Source: Pseudomonadota bacterium (GTDB taxonomy: Bacteria > Pseudomonadota > Alphaproteobacteria > Rhodospirillales > Magnetospirillaceae). From it: a stretch of DNA of 34,476 nt. The position numbers were made by a program, and so were the translations under genes. Below are positions 7,551 through 16,401 of the stretch, piece after piece. The first letter of the stretch is position 1; the number at the start of each line of letters is the position of its first letter. Below the pieces are notes generated by a model. That model had not been told where the DNA came from. It saw only the letters and a list, made by a program, of their open reading frames with translations, and did no database searches. Location: the NCBI GenBank assembly GCA_021781575.1, contig JAJXWP010000043.1:1-34476 (forward strand), written 5' to 3'.

Positions 7551-8028
7551 ACCGGGACTCCGAAATCAAACTCATGATGTTGGTCCGACGGTCCTTCAAC
7601 CGAGACGGCAGGATGAACAAAGATGACCGGAAGTATTCATAACTTAATTATTCATTCGAGAGTGAGAGTATTTTTCGAAAATCGTTGGGCACGGCATGTG
7701 TCTGATTCACCTATTTCCATTATCCCGACGGAACCCCCTGGGGCCTGGCGCCATTTTCCTGCCGCCTTAAATGCATGTGTGATTGTGTATGGTTGTGCGA
7801 ACAAGCGTATGGCGCGTATCTTCCATCATGCCGATGGCTCAATAATAGACAAAACCAGAGACACTGATTTTCCACTGTTGCAAGGGGCGACAGCGCTTGT
7901 TACCGGAGTTCCTGAACGACGTGCAGGTTACCGCCCAGCACCCGACCGATGCCCAGCACTGACTGGTGCTGGTTTGGGTCGCTGGATGATGGCTTGTGCC
8001 GGCGCGGGGCAAACGGTAGCCTCCGTCG
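7551..8028. other. Intergenic gap, AT-richer than surroundings, with a repeated GCCCAGCAC motif
   Basis: This 478-bp gap separates the divergent LD-carboxypeptidase and Mur ligase genes. Bases about 7620-7900 are clearly richer in A and T than the flanks and carry no convincing gene; the open + frame through it runs out of frame into the ligase gene and has no family features. GCCCAGCAC occurs twice, at 7933-7941 and 7951-7959. The second copy forms a 7-bp hairpin, CCAGCAC (7953-7959) with GTGCTGG (7966-7972). The gap must hold both promoters; the repeats could be an operator (inference). Confidence 0.4.
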
Positions 8029-9435
8029 ATGCAACGAGACAGCCTTTATTTTTTTTGCGGCATCGGCGGCAGCGGAATGCTGCCTCTGGCGCTGATTGTC
8101 CAAGCGTCCGGCGTCGCCGTTGCCGGGTCGGATCGCTCCCTGGACCAAGGCCGCACCGGGCAAAAGTTCGATTTCCTGCGGGCCCGCGGCATTCCTCTGT
8201 TTCCGCAGGACGGCAGCGGCATCACCCGCCCGGACATGGTGGTGGTGACCTCGTCCGCGGTCGAAGAGACTGTGCCCGACGTTCAGGCGGCGCGCCGGCT
8301 TGGTGCCCGGCTGCTGACGCGAGCGGAACTGCTGGCCGAACTGTTCAACGCCGCTCCGCGCAGCATCGGCGTCGCCGGCACCAGCGGCAAGTCGACCACC
8401 ACCGGAATGATCGGCTGGCTGCTGCACGCCACGGGGCGGCGGCCGACCATCATGAACGGCGCAGTGATGAAGGACTTCATTGCACCCGACCTGCCGTTCG
8501 CCAGCGCCGTGGTCGGCCAGGGAGGGCTGTTCGTCAGCGAGGTGGACGAAAGCGACGGATCGATCGCCCATTACCGGCCCCATGTCGCGGTGCTCAACAA
8601 CATTGCTCTTGATCACAAGTCGATCGACGAGCTTATTCTTCTATTTCAGGCATTTGTCGAGAAATCTTCGACTTCCGTATTGAATTTGGACAACGATTTG
8701 ACGGCGCAGTTGGCGGCCGCATGCGCGTGTCGGCGGATGATCACCTATAGCTTGTCCGATCCCCGGGCCCATCTCCTGGCCACCGGCCTGAGTCCGGCCC
8801 CCGACGGTATAACCTGCCAAGTAGCGGAGCGCTCGAGCGGCATGACGGTACCGCTCAGCCTGCAGGTGCCGGGCAGCCATAACCTGGCCAATGCGCTTGC
8901 CGCCCTCGGCACCGCTCGCACCTTGGATATTCCACTCGAGGAAGCGGCGGCAGCCCTTGGTCGTTTCACCGGAATCCGCCGCCGCCTTGACGTCGTGGGC
9001 AGTGCTGGCGGAGTCACAGTCATCGATGACTTCGCCCACAATCCCGACAAGATCGCCGCCACGCTGGCGACGCTTCACGCCTTTCCCGGCCGGCTGCTGA
9101 TTCTGTTCCAGCCGCACGGATTCGGGCCGCTGAAACTGATGAAAGACGGTTTCATTGACTGTTTCAGCAGGAATCTCGCGGCGGATGATCTGCTGCTCAT
9201 GCCCGATCCCGCTTACTTCGGCGGGACCGTCGATCGCGCCGTGACCAGCGCCGATATCGTCGACGGCGTCCGTCGGGCCGGGCGTAACGCCATGGCGATT
9301 GCCGAGCGGCCCGCCTGCGGCGACAGGCTGCTACAGCTGGCTCGGCCCGGCGACCGCATCGTGGTCATGGGTGCTCGCGATGATAGCCTGTCGCAGTTCG
9401 CCGCGGCACTCCTGGGTCGGCTGAACGGCAACTGA
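8029..9435 (+). CDS. Mur ligase family protein (MurC/Mpl-like)
   Basis: A 468-residue ATP-dependent ligase with the three Mur domains. The N-terminal UDP-binding domain has CGIGGSGM (residues 10-17), like the MurC GIGG(I/S)GM start. The central ATPase domain has the P-loop GTSGKSTTT (117-125), where most Mur ligases read GT(H/N)GKT(T/S). VDESDGSI and [11 protein letters not shown] follow, the second bearing the usual Asp-His pair. The C-terminal domain holds [14 protein letters not shown], the consensus D-Y/F-A-H-x-P loop. MurC joins L-Ala to UDP-MurNAc, whereas Mpl joins a recycled tripeptide. The divergent LD-carboxypeptidase, which makes that tripeptide, argues for an Mpl-like role, but the N-terminal domain looks MurC-like, so the substrate is left open. 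No clear ribosome site precedes the ATG. Confidence 0.75.
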   Translation: MQRDSLYFFCGIGGSGMLPLALIVQASGVAVAGSDRSLDQGRTGQKFDFLRARGIPLFPQDGSGITRPDMVVVTSSAVEETVPDVQAARRLGARLLTRAELLAELFNAAPRSIGVAGTSGKSTTTGMIGWLLHATGRRPTIMNGAVMKDFIAPDLPFASAVVGQGGLFVSEVDESDGSIAHYRPHVAVLNNIALDHKSIDELILLFQAFVEKSSTSVLNLDNDLTAQLAAACACRRMITYSLSDPRAHLLATGLSPAPDGITCQVAERSSGMTVPLSLQVPGSHNLANALAALGTARTLDIPLEEAAAALGRFTGIRRRLDVVGSAGGVTVIDDFAHNPDKIAATLATLHAFPGRLLILFQPHGFGPLKLMKDGFIDCFSRNLAADDLLLMPDPAYFGGTVDRAVTSADIVDGVRRAGRNAMAIAERPACGDRLLQLARPGDRIVVMGARDDSLSQFAAALLGRLNGN

Positions 9436-9505
9436 CCCGCTTTCCGCCGACCGCCGGCTGGGATATCCTTATTGTCCAGGCAGGGATTCCGGCAGGGGGC
9501 AAAAG

Positions 9506-11281
9506 GTGGGAATGCGGTTTTCGGATATCTCCATCGGCTACCGGCTGCTGGCCGTGGTGATGGTGGGGGCGCTGGGTCTGACCGCCTTTGCTTTCATCTC
9601 GCTGACCAACCTCTATGGCGCGCTGGTAGCCGAGCGGGAGGCCAAGACCAAGGAACATGTTGAAGTCGCCGCGACCCTGATCCGGGGTTTGATGGAGGAC
9701 GCCGCCGCGGCCGGACGCCCGGTCGCCGAAGCCCAGCGGACGGCCCTCGGTGCGCTGCGCGCCGTGCGCTACGCCGGGCAGCAGTACTACTGGGTCAACG
9801 ACATGTCGGGCAAGATGCTGATGCATCCGACCGACCCCGCCCTGGTCGGTACCTCGGTCCTGGAGTTGAAGAGTGCCACCGGGGCCCGCATCTTCGGCGA
9901 TATGATCGACGTCGTCCACCGCAGCGGCGGCGGCTTCTACCGCTATATGTGGAAGCTGCCGGGCGACACCCGCGCGCGGCCGAAGCTGTCCTACGTGGCC
10001 GGTATTCCCCAATGGAACTGGGTGGTCGGCACCGGCGTCTACATCGATGACATCAATGTCATGTTCCGCCGCCAGGCCTTGCGGCTCGGCGGCGTCGGTG
10101 TCCTGTTGCTGCTGGCCAGCGTCGCCGTGTCGCTGTCCATAACGCGGGGCGTCGTGCGGCCTCTGTCACAGATGGCCGGCGAGATGGCCCTGGTGGGCGA
10201 AGGCAGGCTGGACACCGAAGTCGCGGGTATCGCCCGGGGTGACGAGATCGGTGCCATGGCAAGGGCTCTTCATGCCGTGCAGGCGGGGCTGTCGGGCAGC
10301 GCCGGCGTCGCCGACCGCATCGCCCAAGGCGACCTGACGGTGGCCGTGCGGCCGTTGTCGGAGGCCGACCGCCTGGGTATCGCGCTGAGGGTGATGCTCG
10401 GTCAGCTGCGCGCCCTGGTGGCCGATGTCACCAGCGCCGCCAAGGCGGTTCACGGCGGTGCCGATACGATCGCCTCGTCCGTGGAGAATTTGTCGGTCAC
10501 CTCGAACGAGTTGTCGGCATCGGTGGCGGAAATCACCGCCACCATGGAAGAGCTTTCGGCTTCCTCGACCCAGATCTCGGAACATTCGGGTTCGGTGGTG
10601 GATATCGCCAACCTGACCTGGGAGAGCAGCAAGAAGGGTGCCGAGGCGATGGAACTGCTGAGCTCCAAAATGGAAAATATTCACCAGGAAAACCAGTCGA
10701 GCCTCAGCGAAATCATTGAACTCGGGAAGATCTCGAAGGAGATCAGCCGGATGATGTCAATGATCAACACCATCGCCGACCAGACCAAGCTGATCGCGTT
10801 CAATGCCGCCCTCGAGGCGGCCAGCGCCGGCGAAGCCGGCCGTCGCTTCGGCGTAGTTGCCGCTGAGATACGCCGTCTGGCGGACAGCGTGACCGACTCC
10901 ACCGGTGAGATCGAAGGCAAGGTCGGCCGGATCCAGGACTCGATCAACCGGCTGGTCATCACCTCGGAAAAAGGCGCTGCCGGCATCGCCGACGGCCGGG
11001 CGGCGGCGGCCAGAACCGCCGAACGGCTTGGGGAGATGGTCGAGGCTGCGCGCCGCACCAATACCGCCGCCCAGCAGATTTCCCTGTCGACGCAGCAGCA
11101 GAAGACGGCCGCGGGGCAGGTGGTGGGCGCTCTGCGCGAGATCGCCGAGGCCAGCACCCATTCCGCCGCGTCCATGCATCGGCTGAGCGAGGTGAGCCGA
11201 AACCTGGCTGGCCTGTCGTCGGACCTGGAAGGCAAGGTCGGCAGGTTCCGACTGGACGGCGTGGCAGAGGGCAAGGCCTGA
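9506..11281 (+). CDS. Methyl-accepting chemotaxis protein with periplasmic Cache domain
   Basis: Transmembrane receptor of 591 residues that opens the chemosensory cluster. TM1 is at about 13-36. A periplasmic single-Cache domain follows (about 40-185), with YYWVNDMSGKMLMHP and a later PQWNWVVGTGVYIDDI typical of the sCache_2 group that binds small carboxylates or similar ligands. TM2 is at about 193-213, then HAMP, then a long coiled-coil signalling domain whose tip reads IADQTKLIAFNAALEAASAGEAGRRFGVVA in two adjoining stretches. Gln/Glu pairs in the flanking helices are candidate methylation sites for the CheR and CheB encoded next. A GTG at 9506 and an ATG at 9512 are both possible starts; the GGGGG at 9494-9498 suits the GTG. 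The ligand is unknown. Confidence 0.9.
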   Translation: MGMRFSDISIGYRLLAVVMVGALGLTAFAFISLTNLYGALVAEREAKTKEHVEVAATLIRGLMEDAAAAGRPVAEAQRTALGALRAVRYAGQQYYWVNDMSGKMLMHPTDPALVGTSVLELKSATGARIFGDMIDVVHRSGGGFYRYMWKLPGDTRARPKLSYVAGIPQWNWVVGTGVYIDDINVMFRRQALRLGGVGVLLLLASVAVSLSITRGVVRPLSQMAGEMALVGEGRLDTEVAGIARGDEIGAMARALHAVQAGLSGSAGVADRIAQGDLTVAVRPLSEADRLGIALRVMLGQLRALVADVTSAAKAVHGGADTIASSVENLSVTSNELSASVAEITATMEELSASSTQISEHSGSVVDIANLTWESSKKGAEAMELLSSKMENIHQENQSSLSEIIELGKISKEISRMMSMINTIADQTKLIAFNAALEAASAGEAGRRFGVVAAEIRRLADSVTDSTGEIEGKVGRIQDSINRLVITSEKGAAGIADGRAAAARTAERLGEMVEAARRTNTAAQQISLSTQQQKTAAGQVVGALREIAEASTHSAASMHRLSEVSRNLAGLSSDLEGKVGRFRLDGVAEGKA

Positions 11282-11297
11282 ACGGGGAGGAACGAGG

Positions 11298-12359
11298 GTG
11301 AAAGGCATCATCCGTGTCCTGATCGCCGATGACAGCCCGACAGCGCGCATGCTGCTTCGCGGCATGTTGGAAGGCGACCCGGCATTCGAGGTGGTGGGGG
11401 AAGCGGAAAACGGCGCCAGGGCCGTCACCCTGGCGGCGAGCCTGGGCCCCGATCTGATCACCATGGACCTGGAGATGCCGAGTATGACCGGCATGGAAGC
11501 GATTACCGAGATCATGGCGACACGGCCGGTGCCGATCCTGGTGGTCAGCAGTTTTGCCGATGCCCACAATGCCTATGCTGCGATTTCCCGTGGTGCTGTC
11601 GACGTGATTGCCAAGCCCGACGCCAGCGACCGCGAGGTGGCGCGCTTCCTCGACAAGGCGAAATTGGTCGCCAGCATCCGGGTGATCACTCATCTTCGCC
11701 GGTCTCAAGCGGGGCCGATGCCATGGTCGGTAGCCGGATCACCCGCCGCCGGCGCAGGGCGGGCGCCGCTACCGCCTGTCTTCGCCATCGCTTCGTCGAC
11801 CGGCGGACCGCAGGCGCTGGCCCAGATCCTGGGCGCCCTGCCGTCTGGCTTCGCTTGTCCCATCCTGGTCGCGCAGCATGTGGTGCCGGGCTTTGCCGCC
11901 GGCCTGGCGAGTTGGCTGTCCACCCTCTCGCCGCTGCCGGTGAGGCTGGGCCGCCACGGGGAATTGGTCAGCGGCGGCACCGTCCATCTGGCGCCGTCGG
12001 AGGTCCATATGGGCGTCACCAGCACCGGCAGCATCGCGTTCACCGAGATCAGCGACAGCGATATCTACCGGCCCAGCTGCAACAGGCTGCTGGACAGCGT
12101 CGCCGCCTGTTTCGGACGGCGCACGGTGGGGGTCATCCTGAGCGGCATGGGCAGCGACGGCGCCGAGGGGATGCGTCGCATCAAAGCGGCCGGCGGCCGC
12201 ACCATCGCCCAGGACGAGGCGTCATCGGTGGTCTATGGGATGAACCAGTGCGCGGTCAAGGCCGGCTCGGTCGACACCGTGCTTCCGGTGGCGGAGATCG
12301 CCACCGAGATGATTCGCCTGAGCGGTCAGGCACCGGTCAAGGGGAGCACTCGGCCGTGA
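11298..12359 (+). CDS. cheB: CheB, receptor methylesterase/deamidase response regulator
   Basis: A 353-residue CheB. The N-terminal receiver (about 5-125) has the acidic pair in IADDSP, phosphoacceptor D57 in TMDLEMP and a later lysine in IAKPD. A linker leads to the methylesterase domain (about 155-345), with nucleophile serine in IASSTGGPQAL, histidine in VAQHVVPGF and aspartate in LSGMGSDGAEGM. It removes methyl groups from the receptor after phosphorylation by CheA. The GTG start at 11298 has GGAGG nine bases upstream. The stop overlaps the GTG of cheR (GTGA), showing translational coupling. The gene order differs from motility che operons and no flagellar gene is near. Confidence 0.93.
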   Translation: MKGIIRVLIADDSPTARMLLRGMLEGDPAFEVVGEAENGARAVTLAASLGPDLITMDLEMPSMTGMEAITEIMATRPVPILVVSSFADAHNAYAAISRGAVDVIAKPDASDREVARFLDKAKLVASIRVITHLRRSQAGPMPWSVAGSPAAGAGRAPLPPVFAIASSTGGPQALAQILGALPSGFACPILVAQHVVPGFAAGLASWLSTLSPLPVRLGRHGELVSGGTVHLAPSEVHMGVTSTGSIAFTEISDSDIYRPSCNRLLDSVAACFGRRTVGVILSGMGSDGAEGMRRIKAAGGRTIAQDEASSVVYGMNQCAVKAGSVDTVLPVAEIATEMIRLSGQAPVKGSTRP

Positions 12360-13861
12360 CCGCCGGCAAGCTGGACCTGCAGCCGTTCAAGGAACTGGTG
12401 GCGCGGCGTTGCGGCCTGATGTTCGACGGCCAGGCGGAGGCCAATCTGGCGGCCGCCCTGGCAAAGCGGATGGACAGTTGCGGTGTGGCCCTACCCGCAG
12501 CCTATTATGCCGGCCTGATCGCCAGCGACGACGAATTCCGCGAATTCGTCGCCTTGTTGACGGTGAACGAAACCTATTTCTTCCGAGAACCCTCGCAGCT
12601 GGCGCTGCTGACGGACTGCCTGGTTCCGCGCCTGCTGAGCCGGCGCACATCGCCGAAGCCGGTGAGAATCCTTAGCGCCGGCTGCTCCACCGGCGAAGAA
12701 CCATACTCCATCGCCATCGCCTTGAAGGAAAAGTTCGGCGAAAGCACCAGCCGCCTGTTCTCCATCGTCGGCGCCGACATCGACCACCGGGCACTGGCCA
12801 GGGCGGAGCACGCCGAATACGGCGAGTTTTCCTTCCGTGCCCTGTCCCCTGAGCGGCGGGAAAGGTATTTCTCCGGTTGCGGCCCGGGGCGTTACTCCCT
12901 GGACGACGCCATACGCGACATGGTTGAACTGCGCTCGCTCAATCTTCTGGAGGCCCCCTATCCGCCGGCTCTCACCGGTTTCGACGTAGTGTTCTTTCGC
13001 AACGTGTCGATTTACTTCGACGCACCGACCCGCAAGGCCATCCTCGGCCATCTCCATGCGGCCATGGAGGAGGGCGGGGCCTTGGTGGTCGGCGCCTCGG
13101 AGACCATGGCCAACGACTTCGGCATGTTCCGCCTGATGGAAGATGAAGGGCGGTTCTACTTCGTCAAGGCGGCCGATGGCGCCTCTTCCCGCGAACAGGC
13201 CGGCACAACGGTGGCGCCGCTGCCTCGCCCGCGCCCCGCCGAAGCGGCGAAGACGATCAGCCCGCCGCCTCGCCGCCGAGGCGTTGAGGATCCTCGCCCC
13301 GCTCAGCGACAAGTCGTCGCGAACGCACCCGATCCCTGGCCTGCGGGCCTGGATTCGGTACGCCTGGCGCTGCGGGAGAAGCGGCATGAGGATGCGCTGA
13401 CGGCAGTCCTCGCTTTGTGCGACACCGTTTCCGGAGATCTCCGGCCGCGGTTGCTGGAAGGCTTCGTACACCTGCAAATGCGCAGGTTTTCCGAAGCGGC
13501 CGCGATAGCCGCGAACGCCGCCGAACAGGATGCGTGGTCGGCCGAGGCGCATATGCTGCTGGGGCTTGCGGCGAAATGGCGGGCCGACCCGGACACCGCC
13601 ATCGGCGCCTTCCGGCGGGTCGCCTATTCCCGGCCGGAATGCTGGCCCGCCCATTACTACTTGGCCACCATGGTGCAGGATCACGATCCTGCCAGGGCGC
13701 GGCGCGAATATGCTATCGCCCTGCGGCAGATCACCGCCAACCCGGATCCGGACGGCGGATTGGCTTTGCCGCTCGACCTGCCGGTGGCCGACATCCGGTT
13801 TCTGTGCGAACGGCGCGCTGCCCTCGAACTGGCGCAAGCGGGGGTGGATCGTGGCGCTTGA
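12356..13861 (+). CDS. cheR: CheR methyltransferase with C-terminal TPR-like domain
   Basis: S-adenosylmethionine-dependent receptor glutamate methyltransferase, 501 residues against about 280 for plain CheR. The N-terminal helical domain is followed by NETYFFREP, the SAM site SAGCSTGEEPYSIA, and DVVFFRNVSIYF, where the family normally has CRNVLIYF. After a proline-rich linker (about 275-330), the last 170 residues contain repeated helix pairs (EDALTAVLALCD, EAHMLLGLAAKWR, PAHYYLATMVQD) typical of tetratricopeptide repeats. CheR-TPR proteins are known from Wsp-like and Frz-like systems (WspC). The GTG start overlaps the cheB stop and has AAGGGGAG upstream; the longer open frame before it is a shadow of cheB. 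Confidence 0.9.
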   Translation: MTAGKLDLQPFKELVARRCGLMFDGQAEANLAAALAKRMDSCGVALPAAYYAGLIASDDEFREFVALLTVNETYFFREPSQLALLTDCLVPRLLSRRTSPKPVRILSAGCSTGEEPYSIAIALKEKFGESTSRLFSIVGADIDHRALARAEHAEYGEFSFRALSPERRERYFSGCGPGRYSLDDAIRDMVELRSLNLLEAPYPPALTGFDVVFFRNVSIYFDAPTRKAILGHLHAAMEEGGALVVGASETMANDFGMFRLMEDEGRFYFVKAADGASSREQAGTTVAPLPRPRPAEAAKTISPPPRRRGVEDPRPAQRQVVANAPDPWPAGLDSVRLALREKRHEDALTAVLALCDTVSGDLRPRLLEGFVHLQMRRFSEAAAIAANAAEQDAWSAEAHMLLGLAAKWRADPDTAIGAFRRVAYSRPECWPAHYYLATMVQDHDPARARREYAIALRQITANPDPDGGLALPLDLPVADIRFLCERRAALELAQAGVDRGA

Positions 13862-15992
13862 CCTGAAGAAATTCACCGCGCGCTTCGTCGACGAAGCGCG
13901 CGATCACCTGCGGCAGCTGGAGGATGGGCTGGCCGCCTTCCATGGCGGCATGGCGGATCAGGAGACGATCAACACCGTTTTCCGCTCAGCCCATACCATC
14001 AAGGGCTCAGCGCGAATGCTGAAACTCTCCGCCATCAACGAGACCGCCCACCGTCTCGAAGACGTGCTGGGTGCCATGCGAAGCGGCGGGCTGGCATACA
14101 GCGCCGAATTGGGACGGCTCCTGGAGCGAGGCATCGACGCCATCGCCGGGCTGGTCGAGCAGGTGGCGGACGGCACCGCTCCGCCCCATGCCGACCCGTC
14201 GCTATGCGAGGAATTGAGTCGCGCCGCGGCCGCCGCTCTCGGCGTCGACACGACTGCCCTGGCCGTGGAAGCGGCGGAACCGGCGCCGTCTCCTGACGCC
14301 GGCGCCCCCCCGCCGCCGGCAGCTCCGCCGCCGGCAGCGTCCGCGGCCCGTCTGAAAGCGCCCGATACGGTTCGCGTCTCCATGGGCAAGCTGGACGAAC
14401 TGATCAAGCTGATGGGCGAGGTGGTTTCCAGCCATGCGACCCTGCGCCAGCGCGTGGTCGACCTGCGCCATCTCCAGCATGCCCAGACCGCGCAGCAGGA
14501 CCCAGTGGTGACGGGCTTGCGGGATTTCGCCCGCGACCTCAAGGACGATGTCCTGGCTCAGGAGCTGCTGATGGAGGAACTCCATCGCAAGGCGCTGGTG
14601 ATGCGCATGCTGCCGCTGGGGATGGTGTTCGAGTCGGCGCCCCGCATGGTGCGCGAACTCGCGCGCTCGATGGGAAAGGATATCGAATGCTCGGTCAGCG
14701 GCACCGATATCGAGTTGGACCGTCAAATCATCGACCACCTGGGCGATCCCATCCTTCATCTGCTGCGCAACGCCGTTGATCACGGCGTCGAAGATCCCGA
14801 CAGCCGTCGGCGGTCTGGCAAGGCGGCGGTCGGGCGCGTCCATCTGGCCGCCCGCCAGGACGCCGCCGGGGTGGTGATCGAGGTCGGTGACGACGGCGGC
14901 GGCATTCCTCTGGCCGCCATCCGCGACAAGGCCGTGCGGAAAAAGCTGATGACGGTCGAGCAGGCGGCGGCGCTGTCCGAGGCCGAAGTGATCGACCTGA
15001 TCTTCCGGCCGGGATTCAGCACGAATGCAATCGTCACCGACGTTTCGGGCCGCGGCGTCGGCATGGATGTGGTCAAGCGCTGCATCGTCGATGAGCTGCA
15101 AGGGGGCATCCAGGTTGATACGCGGCCGGGCGAGGGAACCCGCTTTCTGCTGCGGCTGCCTCTGTCGCTGGCGGTAATGCGCGTGCTGCTGGTCGAAGCC
15201 GGCGGCGAAACCTTTGCCTTCACCGCTCAGCAGGTGGCCCACCTGATCCGCGTCCCGCCCGACAAGGTACTGAGGGTGGCCGGCCGCCCTGCAGTGGTCG
15301 ATCACAACGAATTCCTTCCGGTGGTCAACCTGGCCGGCCTCCTGTCGCTGCCGCCTCGCCCAGGGCCGGTCGGCGAAGACCTGCTGCTCGTGGTGGTCCA
15401 GGTACGCAACGAGAAGCTGGCTTTCCAGGTCGACGCGCTGGTCGACGAGCGGGACATGGTGATCAAGCCGTTGCCGGCCCATCTGTCCCACCTCGCCATG
15501 GTATCGGGCATGGTGGTGACCGGCCGCAACGCGTTGGTCGCCGTGCTGCACGCGGCGGTGCTGATGGAGCTTGCCCGCAAGGTGCGGGCGGAAGCCCGGC
15601 CGGGGCAGGCGAGCGGTGAACGACCACGGACACGGGTGCTGGTCGTCGACGATTCGCTCAATATCCGCGAGATCGAAAAAGACGTCCTGGAGGCGCACGG
15701 CTACACGGTGACCCTGGCCGAGGACGGCCGCGACGGCCTGAACAAGGCCCTGGGTGGCGAGTTCGATGCGGTGCTGACCGACGTCGAGATGCCCAGCATG
15801 GATGGGTTCGCGCTGACCCAGGCGCTGAGGGGCGACGAACGCTACCGCGACATTCCCATCATCATCATCACGTCGCGGCAAAAGGAAGAGGATAAGCGGC
15901 GCGGCATCGAGGTTGGCGCCGACGCCTATATCGTGAAGGGTGATTTTGAGCAGAGCAGCCTGATCGAAACACTGAGAGGGTTGCTGGGGTAA
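13851..15992 (+). CDS. cheA: CheA histidine kinase with C-terminal receiver (hybrid CheA-REC)
   Basis: Hybrid kinase of 713 residues. Domains in order: Hpt/P1 with phosphorylatable H48 in RSAHTIKGSARM; a Pro/Ala-rich linker (about 135-170) with no clear P2; the dimerisation domain; the HATPase_c domain with HLLRNAVDHGVED, VGDDGGGI and GRGVGMDVV; the CheW-like P5 domain that docks to the receptor; and a receiver (about 593-713) with phosphoacceptor near D644 in LTDVEMPSMDG. Fused CheA-REC is the form found in WspE and FrzE. A GTG at 13851 was chosen: it overlaps the end of cheR by 11 bp, has a GGGGTGG site and gives a normal P1 start. The attached receiver could act as a phosphate sink or pass phosphate on to the Hpt domain of the downstream cyclase. 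Confidence 0.93.
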   Translation: MALDLKKFTARFVDEARDHLRQLEDGLAAFHGGMADQETINTVFRSAHTIKGSARMLKLSAINETAHRLEDVLGAMRSGGLAYSAELGRLLERGIDAIAGLVEQVADGTAPPHADPSLCEELSRAAAAALGVDTTALAVEAAEPAPSPDAGAPPPPAAPPPAASAARLKAPDTVRVSMGKLDELIKLMGEVVSSHATLRQRVVDLRHLQHAQTAQQDPVVTGLRDFARDLKDDVLAQELLMEELHRKALVMRMLPLGMVFESAPRMVRELARSMGKDIECSVSGTDIELDRQIIDHLGDPILHLLRNAVDHGVEDPDSRRRSGKAAVGRVHLAARQDAAGVVIEVGDDGGGIPLAAIRDKAVRKKLMTVEQAAALSEAEVIDLIFRPGFSTNAIVTDVSGRGVGMDVVKRCIVDELQGGIQVDTRPGEGTRFLLRLPLSLAVMRVLLVEAGGETFAFTAQQVAHLIRVPPDKVLRVAGRPAVVDHNEFLPVVNLAGLLSLPPRPGPVGEDLLLVVVQVRNEKLAFQVDALVDERDMVIKPLPAHLSHLAMVSGMVVTGRNALVAVLHAAVLMELARKVRAEARPGQASGERPRTRVLVVDDSLNIREIEKDVLEAHGYTVTLAEDGRDGLNKALGGEFDAVLTDVEMPSMDGFALTQALRGDERYRDIPIIIITSRQKEEDKRRGIEVGADAYIVKGDFEQSSLIETLRGLLG

Positions 15993-16013
15993 TGAACGGA
16001 AAGCGAGGGAAGA

Positions 16014-16379
16014 ATGCGGATCCTGGTTGTCGATGACGACGCCCTGGCGGCGGAAATGACCGCTGCCGTGCTGGAGGAAGGCGGCTGCGAGGCGGTCATG
16101 GCGGACAGCGGCGCCCAGGCGTTGGAGATCCTCGGCGGCGACGGTGATTTTGATGCCGTGGTCTCGGACTTGAACATGCCGGGCCTCAGCGGGCTGGATC
16201 TTTTCCATCGCCTGCGGGCATCCCACGGCGACCTGCCCTTCATCCTCCTGTCCGGAGACGATCCCGAGGACCTGCGTCGGCAGGAGCCGGGACTTGCGGC
16301 CTGTGTCACCAAGGACGCCGACCTTGAAACCACCCTGATGACGGCGATCGCCGAACTGCGGCTGTCGGCCGCCGGCTGA
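16014..16379 (+). CDS. Single-domain response regulator (CheY-like)
   Basis: A stand-alone receiver of 121 residues. It shows the acidic cluster in LVVDDD (5-9), phosphoacceptor D52 in VVSDLNMPG, the switch Ser in ILLSGDD and a lysine in CVTKD, though the usual K-P is K-D here. It has no output domain, so it would act by protein binding or as a phosphate shuttle or sink. It lies 21 bp after cheA and 22 bp before the cyclase gene, inside the same operon. Loss of the proline after the lysine is a mild departure from CheY. Confidence 0.85.
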   Translation: MRILVVDDDALAAEMTAAVLEEGGCEAVMADSGAQALEILGGDGDFDAVVSDLNMPGLSGLDLFHRLRASHGDLPFILLSGDDPEDLRRQEPGLAACVTKDADLETTLMTAIAELRLSAAG

Positions 16380-16401
16380 GATCCGGGCGGGGAGGCGAAC
16401 G

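Noticed and set aside
7953-7972. Hairpin before the Mur ligase as a rho-independent terminator
   Set aside because: The stem is only 7 bp and is followed by TTT then G-rich sequence; no gene ends just upstream on either strand.
7623-8612. Long plus-strand frame across the gap and into the Mur ligase
   Set aside because: Its first third is in AT-rich noncoding sequence and the rest is out of frame with a convincing ligase gene; no family features.
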